A DNA stretch of 64,000 bases from JALYOK01 sp963840785 (GTDB lineage Bacteria > Pseudomonadota > Gammaproteobacteria > Burkholderiales > JALYOK01). Position numbers and translations under genes: made by a program. Shown one piece after another: positions 9,116-16,914 of this stretch (position 1 is its first letter; the number at the start of each line of letters is the position of its first letter). The notes under the pieces are model-generated. The model was not told the DNA's origin and made no database searches. It saw only the letters and a list, made by a program, of their open reading frames with translations. Location of the stretch: positions 186,001 to 250,000 of the forward strand of contig CAWJAF010000003.1 of the NCBI GenBank assembly GCA_963840785.1. Direction: 5' to 3'.

Positions 9116-10015
9116 TCACTGAATTGTGCTGTGCCGCGCCTTTTCCAATCCATCGCAAATCACTTTCGCACCGAATAAAATCCGCGCCGTCGCACGTTGA
9201 ATCCAATCGGGATTTACATAAAAAATCATCTGCCGTTGCACGGCGTTTATGCTGCGGTGGCGCTGCCACACGCGCCGAAACTCCGCTTCACTCACTGCCG
9301 ACCCGCCGCCAATGATCGCGCCAGGATTGGCTTCCAGTAAGGCTTCCAGGCCGATGCTGGGCGTCAGGATAGGCAGCTTCGCAAGAATATTTCGTCCACC
9401 GCATAACGCTACGATCTCACTCATGATGTGATCGCCATTGACACTAAGAAGCGGATCGTGCCAAATTTCGATGAAGGTCGGAACGATGGTTTTTCCTTGA
9501 GTCGCTCGAGTTAATTCCTGGACTTCATTCTCGAACTTCGTTGCCGCTGCTTCCGAAGAATTTGAGTTCCCTGTGAGTAAACCAATATTCCGGAGCAGCG
9601 CTGGAATCCCGGCGAGCCGCCGCGTTTCGCTCACGTAAACGGGAATCGATAGGTTGCGCAATCGCTCGACTGCAAACGGGCTAACGTTGCTTTTCCATGC
9701 GAGTACCAAATCGGGTTTGAGTGTGACGATGCGCTCAAGATCGAGATTCGACGCGTCACCGACCTGGGGTAATAACTTTGCGGCTTCGGGAAAATCGCTA
9801 TAAGCGCTGACAGCGACGAGCTTGTCGCCAGCGCCCGCCGCGTAGACCAGCTCGGTCAAATGCGGCGCGAGGGAAATGATTCGTTGTGCGGGATTTTTGA
9901 GAGCGACTGAATATCCGTCATCGCCAGGAATCAGTATTGGCGCGGCTTTCAGGCCATGCCCCGCCAGGACGCAAGCGCAGCAAAGGCCCCAGGCAAGGTG
10001 CTGAAAAAATTTTAT
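9116..10015 (-). CDS. BtuF-like cobalamin/heme-type periplasmic binding protein with a non-canonical start
   Basis: The frame encodes a class III substrate-binding protein: AQRIISLAPHLTELVYAAG near the N-terminus, LERIVTLKPDLVLAW, and TFIEIWHDPLLSVNG with GGRNILA. These are hallmarks of BtuF/FhuD-type vitamin B12 or chelate binding proteins. An in-frame TAG at 10025-10027 and the lack of any ATG, GTG or TTG before codon 53 leave only a non-standard start. ATA at 10013-10015 gives M-KFFQHLAWGLCCACVLAG, a good signal peptide, and overlaps the aroG TAA as ATAA. The first canonical start (TTG at 9859) would delete the signal and the SLAPH motif. No BtuC or BtuD is nearby. Confidence 0.7.
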   Translation of the reverse strand: MKFFQHLAWGLCCACVLAGHGLKAAPILIPGDDGYSVALKNPAQRIISLAPHLTELVYAAGAGDKLVAVSAYSDFPEAAKLLPQVGDASNLDLERIVTLKPDLVLAWKSNVSPFAVERLRNLSIPVYVSETRRLAGIPALLRNIGLLTGNSNSSEAAATKFENEVQELTRATQGKTIVPTFIEIWHDPLLSVNGDHIMSEIVALCGGRNILAKLPILTPSIGLEALLEANPGAIIGGGSAVSEAEFRRVWQRHRSINAVQRQMIFYVNPDWIQRATARILFGAKVICDGLEKARHSTIQ

Positions 10016-11106
10016 GCAGTCGTGCTAGCCAGCGCGAGACGGCGTGCGCGAACCGCGGCGGCCAATTTCTGTAACATCGCCGCGCTGTCGTCCCAACCAA
10101 TGCACGCATCGGTGATACTTTGGCCGTAGGCGAGTTCTTTGCCGGGCACTAAATCTTGGCGACCCGGATTCAAATGGCTTTCAACCATGACGCCAAAAAT
10201 GCGATCATCGCCAGCGCTGATTTGCGTCGCAATATCATCGGCGACGATCATCTGCCGCGCGTATTCTTTCGAACTATTGGCATGACTCATATCGATCATC
10301 ACGCGCGCTGCCAGACCCGCTTTGCCGAGTTCCTGCGCGGCAGCAGCGACGCTCGCGGCGTCGTAATTCGGCTGTTTACCACCACGCAAAATTATATGCG
10401 TATCTTCGTTGCCGGTTGTCGACACAATCGCTGAATGCCCCGCTTTCGTAACGGACAGAAAATGATGGGCGCCTTGCGACGCGCGAATAGCATCGACGGC
10501 GATTTTTAAGTTGCCGTCCGTACCGTTTTTGAACCCGACCGGACAAGATAATCCCGACGCCAATTCACGATGCACCTGGCTCTCGGTCGTACGCGCGCCA
10601 ATCGCGCCCCAGCTAATTAGATCGGCAACGTATTGCGGCGTAATAATATCGAGATATTCCGTCGCGGCTGGCATGCCTTGTTCATTGAGTTCCAGCAACA
10701 AACGTCGCGCGATTCGCAAACCCTTATTGATTTGAAAACTGCCGTCGAGATCGGGGTCATTAATGAGACCTTTCCAGCCAACCGTAGTGCGCGGCTTTTC
10801 AAAATAGACGCGCATGACGATCAATAAATCTTTTTCCAGCGCACGTTTTTGCGCAAGAAGTTTTACCGAATATTCTTGTGCGGCGGTTACGTCATGAATC
10901 GAACAAGGACCAACTACGACTAACAGGCGGTCATCGGCGCCATGCAAAATTCGATGAATCGCTTGACGCGCTTCGTAAGTCGTTTCCGCCGCAGCGGGCG
11001 ACATCGGAAATTCGCGCAACACGTGGCCCGGCGGTGAAAGCTCTTTGATTTCTTTGATGCGCAGGTCGTCGGTGTTGTATTTGGCGAGTGGGTCGTTCAT
11101 TTGCAT
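10012..11106 (-). CDS. aroG: 3-deoxy-7-phosphoheptulonate synthase (DAHP synthase, class I)
   Basis: A 364-residue enzyme for the first step of the shikimate pathway, condensing phosphoenolpyruvate with erythrose-4-phosphate. Diagnostic segments are the N-terminal LREFPMS regulatory extension, VVVGPCSIHD near residue 66, RVYFEKPRTTVGWKGLINDP near 100, GARTTESQVHRE near 172, and the metal-site segment MIDMSHANSSKEY. Length and motifs fit the AroF/AroG/AroH type found in proteobacteria. The feedback type (Phe, Tyr or Trp) cannot be told from the sequence alone. The stop overlaps the start of the BtuF-like gene. Confidence 0.95.
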   Translation of the reverse strand: MQMNDPLAKYNTDDLRIKEIKELSPPGHVLREFPMSPAAAETTYEARQAIHRILHGADDRLLVVVGPCSIHDVTAAQEYSVKLLAQKRALEKDLLIVMRVYFEKPRTTVGWKGLINDPDLDGSFQINKGLRIARRLLLELNEQGMPAATEYLDIITPQYVADLISWGAIGARTTESQVHRELASGLSCPVGFKNGTDGNLKIAVDAIRASQGAHHFLSVTKAGHSAIVSTTGNEDTHIILRGGKQPNYDAASVAAAAQELGKAGLAARVMIDMSHANSSKEYARQMIVADDIATQISAGDDRIFGVMVESHLNPGRQDLVPGKELAYGQSITDACIGWDDSAAMLQKLAAAVRARRLALASTTA

Positions 11107-11237
11107 GGCTACCTTGGTTCGCGCCTTTGCGGCTCGAATAAAATGAATAAAACGAAATTATATGCTGGTTTGGAGGAAGAAAAACCCATTCCCATGGCCC
11201 AAGGCCAGTGGCTAGCCTAGAGCTACGCCGCCTTTAT

Positions 11238-11256
11238 CCTCCCCTTGAAGGGGAGG
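11238..11256. repeat. Perfect short palindrome CCTCCCCTTGAAGGGGAGG
   Basis: A 19-base palindrome with nine paired bases on each side, in the gap between msrB and aroG. It lies next to a TGTCATTCCCGCG-family repeat. It may be part of a larger mobile-repeat mosaic or act as an RNA hairpin. Confidence 0.5.
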
Positions 11257-11265
11257 AATCCTACC

Positions 11266-11293
11266 TGTCATTCCCACATTCGCGGGAATGACA
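11266..11293. repeat. Intergenic inverted repeat, TGTCATTCCCGCG family (short form)
   Basis: TGTCATTCCC followed closely by GCGGGAATGACA forms a near-perfect hairpin. It is a short version of the repeat at 1541-1608, with the centre removed. It lies in the gap between aroG and msrB, ten bases before the msrB stop. Confidence 0.75.
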
Positions 11294-11302
11294 CGAGATA
11301 AA

Positions 11303-11701
11303 TTATTTATTTCTTTGGAGCTTAAGTGCCGCGGAATTCATGCAATAGCGCAGCCCAGTCGGCGCAGGACCATCTTCGAACACGTGGCCCAAATGCGCAT
11401 CACAGCGGCTGCACAAGACCTCAGTACGCCGCATGAAAAAACTATTGTCTTCTTTTTCCGAGACGCTATCGGGCGATAACGGTTGCCAGTAGCTCGGCCA
11501 ACCGGTGCCCGAATCAAATTTGGTTTCGGCGCTGAATACGGGATTGCCGCAGCAAATACAGTTGTAGGTGCCAGCCTCTTTACTATCGTTGTATTCGCCG
11601 GAGAATGCGGGTTCGGTGCCGTGTTTACGCGTGACTTTGTATTGAATAGGCGTCAACATCGCCGCCCATTCTTCGTCGGATTTGATAACTTTTTCAGACA
11701 C
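11303..11701 (-). CDS. msrB: Peptide-methionine (R)-S-oxide reductase
   Basis: A 132-residue cytoplasmic repair enzyme that reduces methionine-R-sulfoxide in oxidised proteins. It has the zinc-binding Cys pairs C48/C51 (YNCICCG) and C97/C100 (CSRCD), the FDSGTGWPS signature, GHVFEDGP, and the catalytic Cys at residue 120 in RYCMNS. Length is normal for a stand-alone MsrB. Thioredoxin, its usual reductant, is encoded about 1.7 kb upstream on the same strand. Confidence 0.95.
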   Translation of the reverse strand: MSEKVIKSDEEWAAMLTPIQYKVTRKHGTEPAFSGEYNDSKEAGTYNCICCGNPVFSAETKFDSGTGWPSYWQPLSPDSVSEKEDNSFFMRRTEVLCSRCDAHLGHVFEDGPAPTGLRYCMNSAALKLQRNK

Positions 11702-11736
11702 AGGAATTGGGATTTAGGATTGAGGGTCAGGAAAAA

Positions 11737-12996
11737 TTAGCCGCGACGCATGGAGTCGAAGAAATCGTTGTTGCTCTTAGTCGCTTTGACTTTATCGAGC
11801 AAGAACTCCGTCGCTTCCAAGTCGTCCATCGGATAGAGCAATTTGCGCAACACCCAAATTTTTTGCAGGATTTCTTTTTCGATCAGTAATTCTTCGCGGC
11901 GCGTGCCGGAACGATTGACGTTGATCGCGGGGTAAATCCGCTTTTCCGCCATGCGCCGATCCATATGGATTTCCATATTGCCGGTGCCCTTAAATTCTTC
12001 GTAGATCACGTCATCCATGCGCGAGCCGGTTTCGATCAGCGCCGTGGCGATGATGGTGAGCGAACCGCCCTCCTCCACATTACGCGCGGCACCGAAGAAG
12101 CGTTTCGGCCGCTGCAACGCGTTGGCGTCGACACCACCGGTCAATACCTTGCCCGATGCCGGAACTACGGTGTTGTAGGCTCGCGCCAAACGTGTGATGG
12201 AATCGAGCAGAATCACGACGTCTTTCTTGTGCTCCACTAAGCGCTTGGCTTTTTCAATTACCATCTCGGCCACTTGCACGTGGCGCGTCGCCGGTTCGTC
12301 GAATGTGGACGCGACGACTTCGCCTTTTACGCTGCGGGTCATCTCCGTTACTTCCTCAGGGCGCTCGTCGATTAGCAACACCATCAGATGCACTTCGGGA
12401 TGATTGGCGGCAATGGCATGGGCAACGTGCTGCATCAGCACCGTTTTGCCGGCCTTGGGCGGCGAAACAAGCAAACCGCGCTGGCCCTTGCCGATCGGCG
12501 CGATGATGTCGATGATGCGCCCGGTGATGTTCTCTTCCGATTTAATTTCCCGCTCAAGTCGCAGTGGCTCGGTTGGGTGCAGCGGTGTTAAGTTCTCGAA
12601 AAGGATTTTGCCTTTCGAGACTTCCGGTGCTTCGCCGTTAACCGTGTCGACTTTGACTAAGGCAAAATAACGCTCGCCGTCTTTCGGGATACGAATCTCA
12701 CCTTCGATCGAATCGCCGGTGTGGAGATTGAAGCGGCGAATCTGGGATGGGCTGACGTAAATATCGTCCGGGCTGGCAAGATAGGAGGTATCGGGTGAGC
12801 GCAAAAATCCGAAGCCGTCCTGCAGCACCTCCAGCGTACCCTCGCCGAAAATGCTTTCGCCGCGTTTCGCCTGATTTTTCAGGAGCGCGAAGATAAGCTC
12901 TTGTTTACGGAGGCGATTTGCGCCGTCGATTTGATTCTCGACGGCCATGTTGACCAGTTCGGTGACGTGATGGGTTTTTAAATCTGATAGGTGCAT
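11737..12996 (-). CDS. rho: Transcription termination factor Rho
   Basis: A 419-residue RNA-dependent ATPase helicase that ends transcription. The N-terminal RNA-binding domain begins MHLSDLKTHHVTELV, with the RNP-like GFGFLRSP at about 66. The ATPase core has the P-loop in RGLLVSPPKAGKT, the Walker B segment VILLDSITRLARAYN, and the GGSLTIIATAL/TGSRMDDVI region. It lies downstream of trxA on the same strand, a conserved proteobacterial order; the 117-base gap may carry its own promoter and autoregulated leader. Confidence 0.97.
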   Translation of the reverse strand: MHLSDLKTHHVTELVNMAVENQIDGANRLRKQELIFALLKNQAKRGESIFGEGTLEVLQDGFGFLRSPDTSYLASPDDIYVSPSQIRRFNLHTGDSIEGEIRIPKDGERYFALVKVDTVNGEAPEVSKGKILFENLTPLHPTEPLRLEREIKSEENITGRIIDIIAPIGKGQRGLLVSPPKAGKTVLMQHVAHAIAANHPEVHLMVLLIDERPEEVTEMTRSVKGEVVASTFDEPATRHVQVAEMVIEKAKRLVEHKKDVVILLDSITRLARAYNTVVPASGKVLTGGVDANALQRPKRFFGAARNVEEGGSLTIIATALIETGSRMDDVIYEEFKGTGNMEIHMDRRMAEKRIYPAINVNRSGTRREELLIEKEILQKIWVLRKLLYPMDDLEATEFLLDKVKATKSNNDFFDSMRRG

Positions 12997-13113
12997 GCGA
13001 ATTGACCGCTTATGGGCTCAAAAGGGAATGTGGGGAAAGAGAACTACAAATCGAGCGGACTTGCCGCCTACCCGATCACAGCAGACTTGCTTTGAATTAG
13101 GACAATACTGAGT

Positions 13114-13440
13114 TTATATGCTGCTGTCAATAAAAGCAGAAAGTTGCGATTTTGACAACGCGCCAACCTTTTGCGCTTCCACGCTACCGTTTTTGAATAA
13201 CATCAGCGTCGGAATGCCACGCACACCGAATTTGCGCGGCGTATCCTGGTTCTCATCGATGTTCAGTTTCATCACTTTAATCTTGCCGGCATATTCCTTC
13301 GCCACTTCATCCAGAATCGGCGCGATGCTTTTGCATGGGCCACACCATTCGGCCCAATAATCCACCAACACAGGCGTGTCGGAATTGAGCACATCGGCTT
13401 GAAAACTGTCGTCGGTTACTTTGTGAATATGTTCGTTCAT
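13114..13440 (-). CDS. trxA: Thioredoxin
   Basis: A 108-residue disulfide oxidoreductase. I start at MNEHIHKV (ATG at 13440) because GAGGA precedes it by a normal spacing; the 28 codons of open frame upstream are non-thioredoxin-like. The redox site WCGPC is at residues 32-36, followed by the buried Asp/cis-Pro region KLNIDENQDTPRKFGVRGIPTLMLF. It precedes rho on the same strand and is divergent from the protease gene. Confidence 0.95.
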   Translation of the reverse strand: MNEHIHKVTDDSFQADVLNSDTPVLVDYWAEWCGPCKSIAPILDEVAKEYAGKIKVMKLNIDENQDTPRKFGVRGIPTLMLFKNGSVEAQKVGALSKSQLSAFIDSSI

Positions 13441-13583
13441 ACTGAATCCTCGGGAATTGAAAAAATGACACCGGATCGCAACGTTACAGCTATTCGGTTT
13501 ACTGATGGGAGTAGATTGCGACAATGCTAACGAATTTCAAGTGGATTGGGAAGCAAGTAATTTCTTGTCTTTCTAGATTCAAA

Positions 13584-14967
13584 ATGAATGCCTGGAAAGC
13601 CGCATGGATAGTGGCTGTCAGCCACGGTGTCGCGAGCGCCGCGCTGCCTGTGGCTGTCGGCAATGCTGCGCTGCCATCACTCGCGCCGCTGATTAAAGTA
13701 GTCACGCCGGCTGTCGTGAACATTGCGGTGTTGACGAAATCGGCGATCGAAGACAACCCGCTTTTTCGCGATCCGTTTTTTCGGCGCTTTTTCGATGTCC
13801 CGGAAAAACGCGAGCCGCAAGTCAGTGCCGGTTCCGGCGTGATCGTCGATGCAGCAAGAGGCTATGTGTTGACGAACAATCACGTCATTCGAAACGCTCA
13901 GAAAATTTTGGTGACACTGAAGGATCGTCGTCAACTCGAAGCGAAATTGGTCGGCACCGACCCGGGCACCGACATCGCGCTACTCAAAATCGATGCGAAG
14001 GATTTAACCGCCGTTCCCATCGGCGATTCGGATAATTTAAACGTCGGCGATTTCGTCGTCGCCATCGGCAATCCCTTCGGCCTCGGCCAAACGGTCACCT
14101 CCGGCATCGTCAGCGCGCTGGGCCGCACGGGCTTGAACATCGAAGGCTTCGAAGATTTTATTCAGACCGATGCCTCGATCAATCCCGGCAATTCCGGCGG
14201 CGCGTTAATTGATCTTGAACGGCAATTTCATCGGCATCAACACCGCCATCATCGGCCCGTCCGGTGGCAACGTCGGCATCGGCTTCGCCGTGCCGACCAA
14301 CATGGCGAAACAAGTCATGGATCAACTAGTCAAAAACGGCGAAGTGCGGCGCGGACGCATCGGTATGGAAACACAAGACGTCACACCCGATCTCGCCAAA
14401 GCGCTGAACATTGCGATCAACTTGCCCTGTGCAGTCGTCACTAATATCGACGCCGATTCCCCTGCCGAAAAAGCCGGCATCAAAGCGCGCGACATCATAA
14501 CCGCCGTCAACGGCAAAGCAATCCGCAGCTCTGCCGACGTGCGCAATCGCATTGGCCTAGTGCCGGTCGGCGAACAAGTCGAGTTCAAATTTCTGCGCGA
14601 CGGCGCAACGAAAACCGCCAAAGTAAAAGTCGAACGCCCCTACGAAGTGTTAGGCACCAGCGGCGAAAGTGTGCCGCAATTAGCCGGCGCTGCCGTCTCC
14701 AACATCGTGCGCGGCATGCCGATGTATGGGCGAGTTGAAGGCGTCATCGTCGTCGGCATCGAACCGCGCAGCCCGGCGTGGCAACACGGTTTGCGGCCTG
14801 GCGATATTATTTTGGGCGTGAATCGGAAGAAAACGCGATCGATTAAAGAGCTGACCGGATTGTTGCGCTCCGTCGAAGGTCAAGTGGGTTTGTATATTTT
14901 GCGTGGCGATTCGACGCTTCGTGATTGTGGTTCGCTAACACCCCTTTTCCATCGAGTGAAAAGCTGA
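13584..14967 (+). CDS. DegQ/HtrA-type periplasmic serine protease, broken by one extra base
   Basis: Two frames join into one protease. The first carries an export signal (MNAWKAAWIVAVSHGVASA), the catalytic His in NNHVIRNA, Asp in DIALLKID and Ser in GNSGGALID. The second carries NGNFIGINTAI and two PDZ domains (about 14330-14640 and 14690-14900). They meet at 14211-14220, where GATCTTGAAC has one T too many: removing it restores IDLNGNF. All catalytic residues survive, so this is probably a sequencing indel rather than decay. An earlier in-frame ATG at 13524 is also possible. The second PDZ ends soon after GDSTLRD, without a long tail. Confidence 0.8.
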
Positions 14968-15036
14968 GAGGGGTACAGACCTGAAAATACGCGTCAACCC
15001 ATCCCATCTGCCCCCTTAAATGGAGGGTTCTTGCCA

Positions 15037-15456
15037 TTATTCGCCCGAATGAAAGAATCCATTCTCAGGAAAGCTATTTGTGTGAATTTTCCTTATCTGT
15101 AGGAACGCAACGATGCCAACACACAATAAAACGAGAAAATTAAACACTGCGATTTCGTAATGATTAGGCGTTATCCAATACAACGATTCATTCGCTGGAA
15201 TGAGCAAGGCGATTAACCACAATACGTTTCGAATCAATCTAGCAAGCAAATTTTTCTTGGTGAAATAGATTGCTATTGCACACGCAAACAAAACTATAAC
15301 CGAGAGAACCAGGTCTTCGAAAATCGGGATGGCGATAGTGTCACCATCCGCTGGATAAATATGTGCTGAAAGATTTCGCATGAATACAAAGTAGGAGATC
15401 GCGTTGCAAACCAATAAAGACGTAAAAATTAAAATCAAACTAAGCGCTTTGTGCAT
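15037..15456 (-). CDS. Four-helix membrane protein of unknown function
   Basis: A hydrophobic protein of about 139 residues with four likely membrane helices (ALSLILIFTSLLVCNAISYF, DLVLSVIVLFACAIAIYF, LIRNVLWLIALLIPA and VFNFLVLLCVGIVAFL). I start at MHKAL because GGAAA stands a normal distance before it; an ATG seven codons earlier has no ribosome site. It is more AT-rich than its neighbours. I do not recognise the family, and no operon partner is evident. Confidence 0.55.
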   Translation of the reverse strand: MHKALSLILIFTSLLVCNAISYFVFMRNLSAHIYPADGDTIAIPIFEDLVLSVIVLFACAIAIYFTKKNLLARLIRNVLWLIALLIPANESLYWITPNHYEIAVFNFLVLLCVGIVAFLQIRKIHTNSFPENGFFHSGE

Positions 15457-15564
15457 TGTTCTATTTCCAAGAGCCATTCAAGTGCTGCGTTTGTAAATGC
15501 GTCAGAAGTTTCAAACTAGTAATTTGCAAAAGCAACTCGGCTCATAGTGGCCGAGTTAGTCATC

Positions 15565-16413
15565 TTACATGAGGAATTTAGACAACAATCTTACCAATTC
15601 CTCTGGCTGCTCCTCAGGAATCCAATGCCCCGCGCCCTCAACAATCCCACCACGCACATCAAGCGCGACGCGCTGACACGATTCCACCACTTCCATACGC
15701 CGCCCCCATCCGCCCGCGCCACCGAGGGCCAACACCGGCATCGCCAATTTTCCATATCGCTTGAGCAGCGCTTCGTTTTGCGCGATGTCCTTCGGAATAT
15801 TGCGGTAATACTCGAATCCTGGACGTAACGAATCGGGCTGGCGATAGGTGCGCAGATACTCGGCACGAGCATCCGCCGAAATCGCGTCGCGACTTGCGCC
15901 GTAGTTTTCGTAAAACCAGCCGAGATAAATGTGCTCGCGACCTTCGATTAATTTTTCCGGCATGTCGAGGGTTTGATGAAAACCGTGGTGCCAGCGCTTG
16001 CCGCCTTGGCTGATGTTGGCGGTGCCATCACCGGGAATGGAGACGTCGATAATCGCAAGTTTGCGCACTGCATCGCGATGATGAGCGGCGAGAGAAAACG
16101 CGACCGGGCCGCCCCAATCATGACCCGCCAGAAAAAATTTGTCGTAGCCGAGTTTGCCGTTGACTAATTCCCAAACATCATTCGCGATCGTCGCGGAATC
16201 GTAACCGTTCTGCGGACGTGATGTATCGCCTAAGCCGCGCAGGTCCGGCGCGATGATGCGAAATTTTTTTGCCAATGCCGGAATCACGTCGCGCCATTCA
16301 TACCAAGTTTGCGGCCAGCCGTGCAGCAACACCAAAGGCTCGCCCTCGCCCGCGGTGACGTAGTGCATGCGAATTTGCGATAGGTACGCGTAGTGGTGGG
16401 TGATCTGAGTCAT
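15565..16413 (-). CDS. Alpha/beta hydrolase, epoxide hydrolase/haloacetate dehalogenase-like
   Basis: A 282-residue cytosolic hydrolase. It shows the oxyanion HGWPQTWYEWR motif (about 30-40), the DLRGLGDTSRP loop, a nucleophile elbow GHDWGG with Asp as nucleophile, and a late GAGHWIPEEQPEEL with the catalytic His. An Asp nucleophile with HGWP is typical of soluble epoxide hydrolases and haloacetate/haloalkane dehalogenases. The sequence alone does not decide between them. Monocistronic and divergent from the DUF3460 gene. Confidence 0.8.
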   Translation of the reverse strand: MTQITHHYAYLSQIRMHYVTAGEGEPLVLLHGWPQTWYEWRDVIPALAKKFRIIAPDLRGLGDTSRPQNGYDSATIANDVWELVNGKLGYDKFFLAGHDWGGPVAFSLAAHHRDAVRKLAIIDVSIPGDGTANISQGGKRWHHGFHQTLDMPEKLIEGREHIYLGWFYENYGASRDAISADARAEYLRTYRQPDSLRPGFEYYRNIPKDIAQNEALLKRYGKLAMPVLALGGAGGWGRRMEVVESCQRVALDVRGGIVEGAGHWIPEEQPEELVRLLSKFLM

Positions 16414-16608
16414 CGAATATTTATGATCAATGGATTCGAAAAAAGAATTTTAAACCGCATTGCCACGCGCCGCATCTATACTTGCTCGTGGCATGACATG
16501 CTTGAAGAACCTCATGGATATTGGCTCGCAGCCCGATCAAAATTAAATCAGTGTTGGCAATTTTTCTTACGCTACAATTGGCACAACGAAACTTGCTTTA
16601 AAATTAAT

Positions 16609-16824
16609 ATGAAAATCGACAAATACGAATCCGACACAACAAAATTCATCCGCGACTTGCTGCAGAAAAAACCGGAGATCAAAGAGGATCAAAAAATAGC
16701 GCGGGCGATGTGGTGGGACAAAACTTTGGATCTGAAAGAGTTGAAGCATCAGCGCGAAGCGGAAGTGGAGCGTAGTAGTTATGTCTATTACGATACCGCA
16801 GGTGAGCCGAGTAAGAAAAGCTAA
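16609..16824 (+). CDS. DUF3460 family protein
   Basis: A 71-residue cytosolic protein. The start MKIDKYESD at 16609 fits the family, whose members begin near YESD and continue with a helical FIRDLLQKKPEI, then AMWWDKTLDL and a C-terminal SYVYY. DUF3460 is known almost only from Betaproteobacteria, so this gene is a useful taxonomic marker. Function is unknown. The frame is open far upstream, but that part is not protein-like. Confidence 0.75.
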   Translation: MKIDKYESDTTKFIRDLLQKKPEIKEDQKIARAMWWDKTLDLKELKHQREAEVERSSYVYYDTAGEPSKKS

Positions 16825-16837
16825 GAGATACCAACCA

Positions 16838-16914
16838 TGTCATCCTGAGCGCAGCGAAGAATCTGCTTTCCGGCGCGGAGCAAAAGCAGATCCTTCGCTG
16901 CGCTCAGGATGACA
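16838..16914. repeat. Long inverted repeat, TGTCATCCTGAGCGCAGCGAAG family
   Basis: The left arm starts TGTCATCCTGAGCGCAGCGA (16838) and the right arm ends TCGCTGCGCTCAGGATGACA (16914). The arms are about 30 bases and nearly perfect. Similar elements are widespread in environmental bacterial genomes. The stop codon and last residues of the Lhr helicase lie inside the right arm. Confidence 0.8.
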
